Shown in pieces: positions 1 to 13,621 of a DNA stretch of 64,000 bases (the stretch's first letter is position 1; every line of letters starts with the position of its first letter). This DNA is from Diadema setosum (Eukaryota > Echinodermata > Echinoidea > Diadematoida > Diadematidae). A program made the translations under genes and the position numbers. Below the pieces are notes generated by a model. It was given only the letters and a program-made list of their open reading frames with translations. It was not told the origin of the DNA and did not search any database. Location: contig CM067075.1 of NCBI GenBank assembly GCA_033980235.1, positions 16,008,844 to 16,072,843 of the forward strand, read 5' to 3'.

Positions 1-2926
1 TTCTAGTTGAAAATAAGCTTAAACTGAAGGAGGTAAATAGTTGAATTTTATCAAACTAGATATCCCATCCCCATATATAGTGAAGCTCTTCTAGTAGTGT
101 ATAATCTTGAGAATATAATTTGTTGTATTGACAGTTCACAGAGTCTTTTAGGTGGAATTAGAAAAGAGACAAATTACACAACACAGCTTTTAAATGAGGC
201 TAACTTATTTCCACTTCAGTATTCAGGGGGGAGAAACATAGATCAATAGTTGCTTTGGATATTTTTGTTTCTGATGATACAACCTTGACAAAGCACATGT
301 TACACTTGAAGCAAAAGAAGGGGAAAAGAATGTTAATGCTCAACGTAATTCATGATATGGTCACAATCTCATTATTTCCAGTATAAGATGAGGTGATAAT
401 GTTGTTGTCAAGAAGCCTCTCCTTGACCTGCACAAATATATCCTCCACTACATTTCCTATTTTATATGAAATTATAAAAAAAACAAAAAAACAAGTCACA
501 TCAAATCACTGCAGGATTGCATAAAGATACTGATGACATCAAAAGGCAAATGGAGGACCCTGGTTACTTCATAATCTGCCACACAAACTTGATTTCATGA
601 CATCTCTCTTCAAACAGGAAAGTTCTTAGGTGATGACATTATTGCCTCATCCTAATTGCCTTGGGGATGGTGAATTATTTGTGTTTGGTTGAAACAGATG
701 AAATTCTAAAATTATATTACCTTTCTCAGTCTATGTCTATTACTATTCTGTTCATAAATACTCTCTTTGCTGCAGAAAACTTGACAAGTGAGTGACACTG
801 TGTGGCACTGTAAATTGCACAAGTGTGAATAGAATTTGCCCATGAACAAACTACAGAAGCTGTCAGAAGTTACAATTGATAAAGTATATTTCTATTTTGC
901 TTGAAGTGATGGGGCTAAAGCATTTAAGGATACACTGAGCACTACCTTGCATGACATGGGAGCAATGAATATCAAATATGGACTTCCTTGGAGCCCCATG
1001 ATAAAGTACAGTGTATAGATGTGGCCCCAAACTACATTTAAATGTGAAACTCACAAAGGACTATATTTACCTCACGAGGACATTGGTGGACAACTTTTCT
1101 GCACAATATGTCTCAGATAATTTGCTTGCCGACTTCATCATGCCAAGTTGCGAATCCATCCAATCACATTCCAAGTTTTCATGTCAAGTGTGATTCATCT
1201 TAACTCTGGGGGCAGCAAGGTCTTCTTTAACTTTCAATGAAGTAGCTGCTAGGATGATGCCTCATAGATCACTCAAGCCATAGCAATGTCGCTCCACACA
1301 TTATATAGTTGTACGTATCAAAGTGTCAAAAAAAAAAGGTTTTATCCCCACACACGTCTGCAATACCAAATTTGAAAATACATGCACACAGACAAATACA
1401 ATTTAACTTATTAATAATTTCTCACAATCACACTCCATTGAAGTCTGCATGTCCCCTCCCCCACAAAAAAACTAAAAAAAAAAAATGAATAAATGAATGG
1501 TTAAATAAATAAATAAGAAATACATAAATAAATAAATGACAGTGAATATATGGTAAAAACCACTGAGCATAGGATCAAATCTTGTATCATTTCACTTCCA
1601 TTGTTCTGTTGGGTGCAAGAGAGCATTTCATTCAAAACAGCAAAAATGTCTTAGATTAACAAATGCTATCTTAATTTTTTTTTTAATAAAAATTTAAAAA
1701 AAGACACAGTAAATTGGATTTGACCCCTGATTCCACTTTTCCACAGGCACAAAACACAGAGAGATTTAATGCACATGTTTCAAACAAAAGCAAATGCATA
1801 CAGTATTGCACATTCTGCACTGAAAGTCACTCATAGAGCAGCATGTATCCTGTCAAGCATATTTCCTCAGTCCATCAATTTACGGAAAAAAGATTGCTGT
1901 AAAATGTCACCCTCTCCCAGGTCCCTAATCAATTACAAAATTTCTTTATGCGATGTGCGATCTATTCACACAATGCAGACAGCCCTCTGTTCTACGTGGA
2001 GTCTTTTGAAAATTTCATTCTAATCAAAGTCACCTGGGGGTGTTGTCTATAAAAGTGACTGTTCTTCATCACTGTAGTCTCCATCACCAGACACATTTCA
2101 AGAATTCTTTATATATCATGATTACATCACACATGATGTTCCTATACAGTTTTACAAAAAATGAATGTACAAAAAATTGAGAAGGCTGGAAGCATTTAGA
2201 TCTAATTGAAGGCTTGTTTGAGCACTGTCCTGGTGTGTCTCCAACATTGTTAGGTACACACTTGTACATGAGATGGTGTGTGGAGTCCACACTTGGGTCT
2301 GTCAGCAAGACTACACACCCACCCCCAAGATCTGTTTGAGATGTGAACATACCTCAGGAGAAATCAACCCATCATAGTCAATTCCAAACTCGTATCATTG
2401 GCCTGATCAAACATACAACAATTTGCCGATGGGACTTATTTGCAGACAAACACGGCGCGGCACTGGAAGATTTGTCTCACCATCAGCGTGGCACATGATG
2501 GGATGATACATGTAGTTGCAGGTTAATAATGCCACCTCCTGTCAAACTAGCTGTATATTGTCAAATTCAATTTATACTGACAATCAGATATCCAATATCC
2601 ACCATTTTATGATTCAACTATAGTTGTTCAGAATGGAATCTAAATGAAAATGATGCCTATTACACAGGAATAAAACTTTGCAGTTGCCGAGAAGCAAAGG
2701 ACACCATGGTACATATTGTACATGGTGTACAAAGTTGTAATAATAAAAAAAGAAAAAAGAAAAAAAAAATGACTCAACAGCCCATTCTACTTTCAATGAA
2801 ATGTCCCTCCCATTTCCTATTACACAGAATACAAGGTAAATACAACATGTATCTAATCCTCCAATAATGTGTACAACTTCAACAAACTACATTTTGGACT
2901 TACTGAGACACGAACACACTGCTGGA

Positions 2927-3140
2927 GTACTCAGCAACCAGAAATTTTCGCAATCATGAAACTTTTGACAAATTTTGCGTGTAGCCAGGATTCACAAGAG
3001 TGATATGCACACAAAGGTTTCTCCTACACAATCAGCACTGCATGCCAGTGGCAATTCTCAAATATTTCATGCCGCGAAAAAAGCCGTCAGCTCTGATTCA
3101 CAAGAGTTTGTGATGCAAATATTTTTTTGGTTTTACAGTA
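2927..3140 (-). repeat. Short TIR element, 'ggttttacagta' family
   Basis: The right end reads ttggttttacagta and the left end has a decayed tact..gcaaccagaaattttcg. The body contains the mixed 'cgcgaa / catgaaactttt' text also found at 13408-13621 and 63189-63373. It is a non-autonomous inverted-repeat element without coding capacity. Confidence 0.55.
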
Positions 3141-3322
3141 ACAGCAAAAAGAAATACAGCTATGGCAAACAAACTTTGTTTCAATCATGAAGTAACAATT
3201 GCTAACAATATTTGTGGCTTCTGCTGAAAAAAAAAAATCACATTATGTTAATTCTTTTGTACTCCTATGAGCAACTTCTGACATGCCTCTGTCTCAAAGC
3301 AACAAACAACACAGTGTACTTA

Positions 3323-3625
3323 CAGAGACTCCAACTCTCCCGTTTTCGACGGGAGATCTCCCGCCGAAAGCCCATTTTTGCAAAATCTCCCGTTCTCCCG
3401 TTTGAGATTTGATTTCTCCCGCCCTGGCTCTGTGTCTCCCGTTGGAAAGGATTTCTTACTTATTGCTATCGTATATCGGGTGAAAAAAAAATAAGCCTTA
3501 GATAGCACCAGAGAACATCTAGAACCCTAGGAACTTCGCACACATCAACTTGGAGTCTCCCGTTTGCTAGGGGTTTCGGGCGGGAGAATCTCCAGATCAG
3601 AAGGTGCTTGGGGTTGGAGTCTCTG
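3323..3625. mobile_element. hAT-like mini-element with CTCCCG clusters
   Basis: Perfect 13-bp terminal inverted repeats CAGAGACTCCAAC / GTTGGAGTCTCTG bound a 303-bp body. GTACTTA is directly repeated on both sides (3316-3322 and 3626-3632), giving a 7-bp match where hAT elements make 8-bp duplications. The body holds many direct and inverted copies of TCTCCCG, concentrated at 3338-3445 and 3555-3592. The body does not look like transposase, so this is a non-autonomous copy. Confidence 0.7.
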
Positions 3626-5865
3626 GTACTTATGTACTCCCTGCATACAGCAAGGAGGTTGAATGGGTGCTCAGCCATATGGGATGTACTGTGCGATGTA
3701 CCTCTTCCATTGAATAGCCCCTTACAAGAACACAGGCTTAATTGATGTTAAAATAAAACAAAGCAAAACAAAACAAAAATATGTGTTGCTTGAAGGTTTG
3801 CACGGTGAAGTAAATGAGGGAGAAAGCTTTGCGGTGACACCATGTGTAGGTAGCCCTCAAAAAGATGACCCTTTTTTTTTTAACAAACATACTCTCACTA
3901 AGGCAGTATGATTCAAACACTCTCAACTAAAGATTTGCTCCATAATCTTGTTAACTCTGATAATCTCATCATATGAAGCTTACAAAAGTTACAAAAGTTC
4001 ACACATTTCCACAGAATACTAGTATCATTGGCAGTCATACATAAACATGCAACTACATCGTAGAAGACAAGGTGACACATATGCCTCACAATTCTCCCAT
4101 TTGCTTCACAATTAATGGTCAATATAAATTCATGTGTTTTCAGATAAAAATTCAAAAACAACTGTATCCTTTATATAACAATGCACAAGAGTCACAGATG
4201 ATGCAACAATGATAACATTGTAAAGGAGATGTAAATTCTTCCTCTGTACATCTGCAGTACACGTAGATGTCTCAAACTGTGTCGGTGAATGTCTACTCTA
4301 TCTTTCCCAAAGTCAAAGTCAACTCAAACCTGGAGTCAGGATGCCCTTAATTTTTCATGAACGCTTTTCTTACAAAGTTCTTTGCTTCCAGAGCAAACTC
4401 TCAAAAAGATGACCCCTTTTTTTTGCATGCACTGTTAAAGGCACCACTGGCAAGACTTCAGCAGCTGTTTCTAGTGCACATGAAGAAAGAATCTGCACTT
4501 GATTTAATCATCAGGGTAGTCACTGGCTCATCATCAATTACGGTAAATTAGATTTCTTCTGACCAACCCTTCTTTCTGAACTTGTCTGCAAAAGAAGGCA
4601 CCTCAAAATCTCATGAAGTAGGCTTTGCAGCCCTCGATTTCCCTCCTGTGTTGTCTCTTAGCATTTCATCGGCCTTGAACCCATAACCTGTCATTGATGA
4701 GAGTCAGTCATCGACCACAGAACCAGGGCAACTGTGCAAAATGTCAGAGTTCAACAGCAACAAGAGGGCAGTGTGCTGGCTAATGTGTCTCCTCGAGGCT
4801 GTACAATACACTACATGGGATGAAGACATTGTCCAGTCTCCACTACACACTGACATTGTCACTGCATTCTACACTATTATGGTACATCTTTCATGTACAT
4901 CCAATGTACAAGTGTAGCATAACTTAAAGGATTGTATTGAGATACGTGTACATCCCAGTACATAATTATGTACCAGGATGCTAGGATAGTAGCACATCAT
5001 CTACTGCATGGTTTGTCAAAATCTGTCTTTCTTTTTTTTTCTTTTTTTTCTTTCTGTAAAACTGCGTGAACACAGTATCAGAAAAAGTTTCATGAACAAG
5101 TTACATGAAACTCAACATGGTCATGTCATGACTTGAGGTATGTTTAACTGCAACAAGCTTTCATTGCAATTACTCATGCATAATATCATCTTCATGCCAT
5201 CTTGTGATTTTGAGATATATCCAAGTATTGATTAGATCTTCATAACCTGTATGACTTTCATGTGGCATAAATTTCAAGTTATGTGTGATCATATTGCATG
5301 GATGATCATTACTCAGGCTGTTGAATGAAATGCACATGTACAAACACTTCAAAATTTCAAAAAGACTTACAGTGATTACATACTTTTCAGACAAGCCTAA
5401 GCATTTCAAAATTTTCTGCACATTCACTTCCATCCATTTGTGCATTTTTGCAAAAAAAAAAAGCAGCTTTGACACATGGAAATGCTATTACTTTTTCTGC
5501 TCCATTCTGATACAATTATCCACTGATTCATTCATTCATTTTTTTCCATCTCCAACAAAACTTGTATTCAATATTTTTTGACATAAGATATAAGTACATT
5601 ATGTCAAACATTACAAAATATGATAAATGAAATTTATGGATACACCATCGATAAGGTGAAAAAGAAAAAAATCACAAGATTTTCAAGTCATCCTTGACCA
5701 ATAACACGGTTTATAATGTAAGCATGTCAAAATGACAAATCCATGCATACTTACATGCAAAGACAGTGCAAAACTTTGTTTATTTTGCCACAGCTCTTTT
5801 ATCTTAACTTTCATAGAATGGAGGTGGCACCCATTTCATAATGTATACATGTATATTGTATACCT

Positions 5866-6352
5866 GCCTTTAAGTAATAGTGGCCACCTGCTGTATGCGG
5901 CCACTGAAAAATCCCTGAGAGAAAAGCCACGTTAAAGACCCTGTGCATAGCAGACACCTGTCTAACGTGGCCAGCAGCCACCAATTTTGTTTCCCATGCT
6001 AAATTATAACCTGTCCATAGTGGCCACAGACCCATACAGGCCATAGGTGAGCTGATAATTTAACATGTCTTTCCGCTTTCATGGCTAGCAGTACAGTGAT
6101 TGCCACTGCTACATTCAACTATCATTCAGGCATGCAGCTGACTTGCTGTATACACGCTACTGTGCAACAACTCGATCAATGCATGAGACATGTAGATGTG
6201 CATGTACATGTAAATATACACAACGATAATACATGTATGTACATGTGTGCAATACACACAAAATGTCGGACAACCTGTCTATAGTGGCCACCCGTCTATA
6301 ATGGCAATTCTTTTCGTCTTCCTTGAGTGGCTGCTATAGACAGGTTTGACTG
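5866..6352. repeat. 'Tatagtggccacc' TIR element, composite
   Basis: The text 'agtggccacctgctgtatgc...ccctgagagaaaagcca' and the right end 'gctatagacaggtttgact' match the better-preserved element at 62329-62523. Here the element is enlarged by unrelated DNA (about 6050-6265), suggesting either two partial copies or an internal insertion. Confidence 0.55.
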
Positions 6353-7582
6353 AGTTCCAAAAGCATATTGAAATTGCAGATACATACCATTTTACGCATT
6401 ATTCAAAATCTGACAGAATGTTATCTCATCATCATCTATTTTAAAATGAAACAAACAAAAAAGTTGTAATTCAGATAAATTTCTTTTGCTGTCATTTACA
6501 AATGGGTCCAAGCCATTTTTTAGCTCTACTTGTAATGTCTTCAAATCCTACCAGGTCAGCTTTACTTTTTGCTCTCTTTCTTTTTACTTCTTTCTTGTGT
6601 ATAAACAAACTATTAGACATATTTTTGTGTACACATGTGTTGTGTGTATACACACATATATAAAATGCACAGGGCCACAGTGCAACAAAGAAAATGAAAA
6701 TAGACTTGTTTTCCACTTATTTAGTGTGTTGGGTTGTGTGTGTGGTTTTTCATCCATGTACTCAAGTTTTATTTCACACAACGTGTGTCTGTAAAGTTCG
6801 ACATCAAAGTTTGGAGATATTTCATCTATAACATCAGCAACTCTTCAAGGGAAGTGTGAGAAGTACCGGCATTGAAAAAGTTAACAAAAGTCGTACTCCC
6901 TGAGACTGCACGTAAGTATGGTATACAGTAGATGCCTGCATGTAGCCCATACCAAATAAACAATTATCTGTGCCTCTTGTTGAGACTGTCCTAATGTGGA
7001 CATGGCCATCAGAAGGTCATTAATCAAATTCACCCGCTGATTGGATTACAACGTGACAGTCCTGCGCTGCACGCCAGACCACCAGTCATTGGGCACAGAC
7101 GGTGCTAAGTGTGCTAGACCTGGGCACGCCTGCCTCACCAGACACACTCTCCCACACGATCATGACACAGGGCGACACTGCAGCCACACGCTGCAAACGT
7201 CGTCGATCTGCAGCACATGAATTCCCAAAGCATGTGGGGCACTAAAACATTTTTTTTTTGCACCACATGTCACGGAGCGGTTACGAGCTGATCCGTCACA
7301 TGGCATTGGCTTTTTAGTGAGCAAGCTAATCCATACAGGTGCCTACTGTGAGAAACACTGCAATGGTTATTCACAAATTATATAAGAACTTTCTCACAAC
7401 AGGAAATGCTGGCCTATTTGTATGAAGGACATTAACTGCATATCATGTCCCTTTCATAGCTCAAATATAATTTTGGGATAATGAAAGGAATCTCCCTTTA
7501 CATCAAACCCAAAAAAAAAAAATGCATAAATGTGATTGAAAAAGTTACATTTTACGAGTTCAAATATAACAAACAGAAAGGT

Positions 7583-7974
7583 TAAAGGGATGGTGCAGTA
7601 TTGGTGGAGATGAGAATTGGGCTTTTAACTTTTTGTGAGATACCAAGAAAACACTTATGATATAGTACAGAGCATACCTTTTATAGAGGAATTCAAAGTT
7701 TATTTGACAAGAATCGGGTTTGGAATGACTGAAACATCCAAAAACAAAGTAAAACAAAATGATCGTAATATCAAAAGTGTGGGTCCCACACTTTATTAGA
7801 ATTGCTCTTTTTTGGATATCTCAGCCATTTCAAAACCAATTTTCATCAAATAAACATTGAATTCTCATAGAATTACATGCTCTTTTATATTTCATAAGAG
7901 GTTTCTCATTATCTCACCAAAAAAATGTTAGAAATCTGAAATTAGGTCTCAACCAAAACTATACAATCACTTTA
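7583..7974 (+). repeat. ~392-bp interspersed repeat, copy 1
   Basis: This stretch is highly similar along its length to 9732-10123, and a decayed partial relative lies at 44190-44440. The ends are weak inverted repeats (taaagggat... / ...atcacttta). It has no open frame of note and is probably a MITE-type element. Confidence 0.75.
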
Positions 7975-8344
7975 ATGTCACCAGTGTGCATGTTAATATT
8001 CAGCTATCACTTCTTGTCCAATTTAAGATTGAACAAATTCACCCCCACCAAAAAAAAAATAAATAAAATAAAGAGAACTGAAACTTAACATCAATTTTCA
8101 CAACTCATAATTCTTAATTTATGTTTGAACATCATAATTTGTAGACCTCATCATATCGCCATAAACATATGTGTACCTAAGAAAGTTTTCTACTACGCAG
8201 TGTATAATTTCTGACAACCAATGACAGCAAATATGACAACCACTTTCCATGGGAGGTACTACTGCAGGCCCTTATAAAGCCACATGTTTACTACACCACT
8301 GCATACATTGTAAAGCTAGTGTTCAATGGGTTAAATGGTCTTAC

Positions 8345-8657
8345 CTCCAATTTCCTGGCTCGGTCTGGGTCATACCCATGTTCCCCTGTCGGCAGTGGGC
8401 CCCTGTCTGGGGACAATGCACCACCATTATGTCTTGCCATGTCCGGTGGCGACAGGGGCTCCCCCATCCCACCCCCACCGCTGCCACCACCGCCTCCACT
8501 ACCACCTCCCCCTACACCTGGAGAGGGTTTCCCCACACCATCAGGTGCAGGGGAGCTGGTAGGGGGTGGTGCATGGGGTGAGTGTGGGTGTTGGTGAGGG
8601 TGGGGTTGCTGAGGTGGCTGGTTACTCATGGCTCTCTATTGCGGAATCGATCCTCCT
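8345..8657 (-). CDS. Pro/Gly-rich N-terminal coding exon of an unidentified gene
   Basis: Read on the minus strand, a good acceptor (tttgcag|agg, exon from 8657) is followed by a short leader with an in-frame TAG just upstream, then ATG at 8629 in a good context (G at -3). The coding part is 95 codons and stops exactly at a donor (ttggag|gtaaga, last base 8345, phase 0). The peptide starts MSNQPPQQ, is His/Pro-rich at residues 8-30, has a Gly/Ser linker at about 39-55, and ends ...YDPDRARKLE. Low-complexity N-termini of this kind are common in nuclear regulators, but I do not recognise the family and assign no function. Downstream exons were not identified in the remaining 8.3 kb. The GC content is far above the surroundings, partly because of the Pro/Gly codons. 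Confidence 0.6.
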
Positions 8658-9731
8658 CTGCAAAATGTTTCAAGAGTGTCCGTGTCTGGATTTGATATGG
8701 TCTTGCACCAACGTTGATCCACAAGATCCGAATAATACTGACAGTGTATGGTGTATGTGTTGTCTTCACGGTTGCCCCTCTCCAATCAAGGCGAATCTCT
8801 TGCACGCATCACACATGTTCTGCAATCCACACTGACCTCAATATATCCAAGCACCACCCAGCAAAATGATCCAGATTAGTATAATCCAATAAATCCGTTG
8901 GTGTGGGGTGATCTGCAGGAGCGAAGAAAATACATACAAATATGAACATGTGCTGTTGTTTTCAACAACTACAAGGGGGGAAAAAAAGTTGTTGAAGTTT
9001 AGACACATGTAAGCATGAGCGATGATGCTGCCATGTCTCCTTGCACATTTCTCGCAGCAGTTCCGGAAAATTAGCAGCATTACAGAGCAACATGTGCCAG
9101 GCACGCAAGTCGCGAGGCAGAGACTCCGAAAAATTACCGATCATTACTCACTTGTCACTTGCACTCGGGGACTCCTGCTCCAAACGAGCCAATCAAAATG
9201 CGCGAGTCATGCCGCCAGACTGGGAACATCAAGTCATTCTCGTTTCTCTGCTGGGCCAGCCCTCCTTTACTTTTACCTTCTCACAAAAATCTAGCCACCC
9301 CTTCCAGCTGCCCAGTGAGGGCAGCAAAGACCTCCTAACAGGGAGAATTCCCATGAAACATTTTCCATTATTTTTTTCTCGTCAGGCCTGTTTGTTTACT
9401 TTTGCTTGGTTATTGTCTCAGTCTGTCATATTGGGCATGAGGCAGGGAATAGCTTCACTCCAACTCCAGCACCCACATTCTTTTCTTTTTTTTACTTCTT
9501 ATTGTGGGAATACACATGAAAAAGAAGTTGGGGCTTTCATATGACTAGCTAATGATCACCAGCCTCACTCACTTATTTTATCATTTTCTGGATAAGGCAC
9601 ACACAGAAAAAAGAATGAATGCAGCTCTACCATCTTTTCGGGGGGGGGGGGGGGATGCATTCTGACGGCTGCTTCAAAACCCACAAGCACATGCAAACCC
9701 ATATCAGGTGCCATAACATGAGTTTGCTGTT

Positions 9732-10123
9732 AAAGGGATGGCACGGTATTGGTGGAGATGAGAATTGGGCTTTTAACTTTTTGCGAGATACCACGAAAAC
9801 ACTTATGAAATAGTACAGAGCATATCATTTTAAGAGGAATTCAAAGTTTATTTGATGAAAATCGAGTTTGGAATGACTGAAACATCCAAAAACAAAGTAA
9901 AACAAAGTGACCGTATTAAAATATGGGGCCCACACCTTATTAAAATCGCTCTGTTTGGGATATCTCAGCCATTTCAAAACCAAGTTTCATCAAATAAATA
10001 TTGAATTCCTCATGGAATTACATGCCCTTTCATATTTCATAAAGAGGTTTCTAATTATCTCACAAAAAAAAAAATGTTAGAAACCTGAAATTAGGTCTAA
10101 ACAAAAACTATATGATCCCTTTA
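9732..10123 (+). repeat. ~392-bp interspersed repeat, copy 2
   Basis: A second copy of the repeat at 7583-7974, in the same orientation and aligned end to end with scattered substitutions. Its ends, taaagggat and atcccttta, form a better inverted repeat than in copy 1, supporting a TIR element. Confidence 0.75.
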
Positions 10124-11319
10124 CAATGTACTCTCGTAGAAAAGAGTGACCACATCAGGTTTTCCTAATAGCTGAGGTCTGCCATAAAATATTGAGGCTG
10201 GGTTGGGACATGCAGTTGGAAGGGAAACAACTGCATATTTTCAAAACATACATTTTGAAAAATCTGCTTAGCTATCACATTTTCTCTAAAATATAGGGAT
10301 ATTTGTATATTAGCTCATGTTGACATGAATACAGTAATAAATCAAAAACATTCCATTTCATCAGGAGGTGTAGCTGTTTGTATCATTGTTGCTGGGTAGG
10401 TTTTTTTCTCATTAATTTTAATGTCATATATCTATTTCCCTGTGGCTTCAAATTTCTAAATGTAAACATTCAAACATGCATGAATGTGCTTCAAAAATGT
10501 CCAAGATATGGTGCACTTTCCTAAATCATTCCTAATAGAATCATATACTCCTCCTAATATGTAGCAGGAAACAACTCTTAGTCAAACCAGCGCTATTAAT
10601 CTAAGTCACACCCATTACCAAGAAAAGTATTATAAAACGTCCTGAGAATTTTCTCTCGTAAATCCCCTAAGCACTTTCTTCATTTGAGGAACAGCAAATG
10701 ACATGCAGGCCCTTCTTTCATTTTATCGATGTCAGAACCCATGCTGTAGGTGTTTATCTTTTCACTGTTGTTGTTTTTTGTTGTTGTTTTTTTACATATT
10801 TCTGGATAGCCTATGCCAGCATGACTTGTAAGTTTGAGTGGGAGGATTGCAGCTAGTCATGTGGTTTGAAGCAAAGTTTTTCACATCCATCCATGTGATT
10901 GATTGCCAGATTGGCAAGTACGATGTGTAAGTGCCGGCATGGCGAAAGCATGGTAATGGACTGGCATCTAACTCTGATAATCCCCATTAATCATCAGCTT
11001 TACTTCACCACACCTGACGTGGTACCTGCACATTTCTGCTAGTTCCATCGCGGGTACAGAATCTTAGAAACCCGAAGTAGTAGGCAACTGTGCAGCACTG
11101 CAGCAGGACTCTGAATGCATTATTTCTTCCTCCAGCCATCTGGCTCTCTAGTGTGGAGTCAAGTGAACTTGGCCCGTCTGCCAGGTCCGGCAATTCATAT
11201 AACACCCCCTTTCAGACCGACAGATTGAGGGAAATGTAAAGCACTTATTGATGTTTCACTTCTCTTTCACTGCCTCGCTGCGCTGTTAGACCGAGCACGC
11301 TTTTCTGCATACGGATTAA

Positions 11320-11397
11320 AACGCTGAAGACGAGTCTTGAGCGTACTTGGGCAGGTGTCTATGGGAAATGCGTGTTTCAGCCCATCCTCAACGGGTT
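11320..11397 (-). repeat. TTAA-flanked mini-element, copy A
   Basis: Antisense copy of the family at 15926-16012 and 33934-34017. The shared core reads gcaggtgtctatgggaaatg, with TTAA on either side (11316-11319 and 11398-11401). Confidence 0.6.
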
Positions 11398-13407
11398 TTA
11401 AAAGACGAAGTAAGAACAAGGGAGTGGGGAGCTCGCAGCTGTGCAACACACAATATCGCAGAACATGTTTTAACACGTGACGGCATTGACAGACAAATTA
11501 GTACACAACTACTTCCCAATTTCCTATTTAAAGCAAAATGCACATTCTTCTGGCTCAAATAACAAAGGTCAATGAATGACCTTCGACCTACACTTTGCAT
11601 TTTCATACCACACCATAATGCAGTGAAAGTCCAATATCTCACTTCTAAAAGCTCTTCCAGGGAAGACACAAAACTCTCATGCCAACTGCACTTTATTTAC
11701 ATCTACACTTCTTTTAAATATTCTGCTATATTTTTCAATCAATTTTAACCATCACCCTCAGCACACAAATACACACACCTACACACATGTGACATACATC
11801 CAAACACACACACATAAGTGAGAGAAACCAGCCCCCCCCCCCCCACAAAAAAGAAATTAAAAAATAAAAAATCATAGGACAAATTTAATCTTTGATTTAA
11901 AGCAAATCACAAAATTGATCACATTATTCACACACACCCCTCCAGTGGAGAGGAAAGGGGGCTATATGAACTCTTTAAACCTGTGAATGTTAAACGGTTG
12001 TTTGACGAGCAATTACTGGTGGCTCATCAAGATACCACCTGACAAAGGGTCCCTATTAAGTCTATAGAAGCTACTTTTCATTCCCGGGACACAATGATCG
12101 ATAATGAGACACATATTTTCTCTATTGTGTTTGACGGGCAAAGTCTGAAGTTCTGCTTCACATGCTGATATGAAAATGGCCTGTGGGTGATACATACCAT
12201 GAGTAGGAACACCTACTTAATATGCAGTTATTTTGACACAATGGAATTTCAATTGCTGTGAAAATACGTATTTTACCTCACCCTGTATCCAATACATATG
12301 AAAACAAGCACTGACAGTTTTTAAAGCCTTACATTTTCTTCAGATCTCCTCAAACCCAGGAAAGTGGTTTCGGGTTTTCCAACCAAGAGCAGTGAACCTG
12401 TGTATGCATCTTATCTGCTTTGTTTACATCTCTTCTGTCTTACTGGCACAGTCTCAATGTCTCATCATTTCCTCTCGTCTTTGGCTGAGAACATCATGAG
12501 ATTGTGAGCTCATACAGACTGTAGCAATAAATTGCCTTTCAGAATTGATCAGTCAGAACAAGCATAATGACTTCAGAATTGATTGAAACAAGCGGCTGAT
12601 CATTGTGTGTTACATATACATTCACAAGCCCACCCATCCCCCCCCCACCCACCCAATGTGCAATATAGTGAATTCATTTGAATGGATACGTAACACAACG
12701 TTTGACATGCTCAATTGAAAAGCTGAAGAACACTCACTCAACAGGATGTAAATGGTGTTAATGCCCTTTAGGCTCTCACCAGAAACAATGGTGTACATTT
12801 GTGTAGTCGTACACTATGTCATGCATCCCTCTGGGGCCATGTACTATTACACTCAGACTGGCTTATTTACTGTGAGTCTGTTCAATATTGACGGTTTTTC
12901 ATATATAGCTGCCCATGATAGCAAAGTTCTGCAAAACCACATTGCATGTCTCTCTGCTTTCTCTGCTTCTCATGATTACCTCACAAGTTTTACACAAGGA
13001 ATCCGCTTGGTCACCTGTGGGAGGTGCTGCCTGTAAACTGGAATGTCCGAAAACTTGTGAGGGTTTGATACAGAAGTTTCAAACTTTTTTTCACTGGCCT
13101 TTAAACCAGTGCATGGTGATAGGGATCATGTGTCTGTATCTCCTTCCAAAGGTGAAGTTGTAGTAGTGGTGAAATTGAGGAATATTTAACAGTGGATATT
13201 TTCAGATCCATATCCACAAGTCAAAAATCCTTCATTTCCCTATATCTAGCAATGCAAGACTTTAGTTATTTAGTCCGTTTACTTTTAAGTGCCCAAAACA
13301 AAAGTAATGTGATGTGAAAACAGAGATCTGATTCTTTAAAACTTTTAAAGATATCAGTTTGTTACTGATTAAGGCTAACAAACCACTGTAGTACCTACTT
13401 GTACATG

Positions 13408-13621
13408 TACAGTAAAGCCACAAATATTCGCAGCATGAAACTTTGGCAAATGGGAGCAGATGGTCTTTTTTGTGGCATGAAACTTTTGTGAACTGCCATT
13501 GGCATTCCATGCATTGTGTAGAAAAATACTAAATAGTGCATGCATTTTACTTTCACCAACTGTGGCTCCTCATGAAATTCGTGAAAGTTTCATACAAACA
13601 AAAATTTCTGGTTTTATAGTA
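13408..13621 (+). repeat. Short TIR element, 'tacagtaaa' family
   Basis: Starts tacagtaaagcca and ends ggttttatagta. The internal text 'ttggcaaatggg...catgaaacttttgtg' matches the copy at 63189-63373. It is non-coding. Confidence 0.55.

Larger units (their letters stand above)
1..8344. other. Region without a confident coding exon
   Basis: I read both strands and found no open frame flanked by convincing splice sites or resembling a known family. If the minus-strand exon at 8345-8657 belongs to a larger gene, this stretch is probably its second intron, with possible unrecognised small exons. It holds TIR repeats (2927-3140, 3323-3625, 5866-6352, 7583-7974) and simple A/T-rich tracts. Two stretches are visibly less AT-rich (about 4570-4870 and 7030-7250), but neither gives a sensible protein. 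Confidence 0.55.

Noticed and set aside
9041..9544. 167-codon plus-strand frame
   Set aside because: No recognisable domain, no splice context, ordinary composition for intronic or promoter-proximal DNA.
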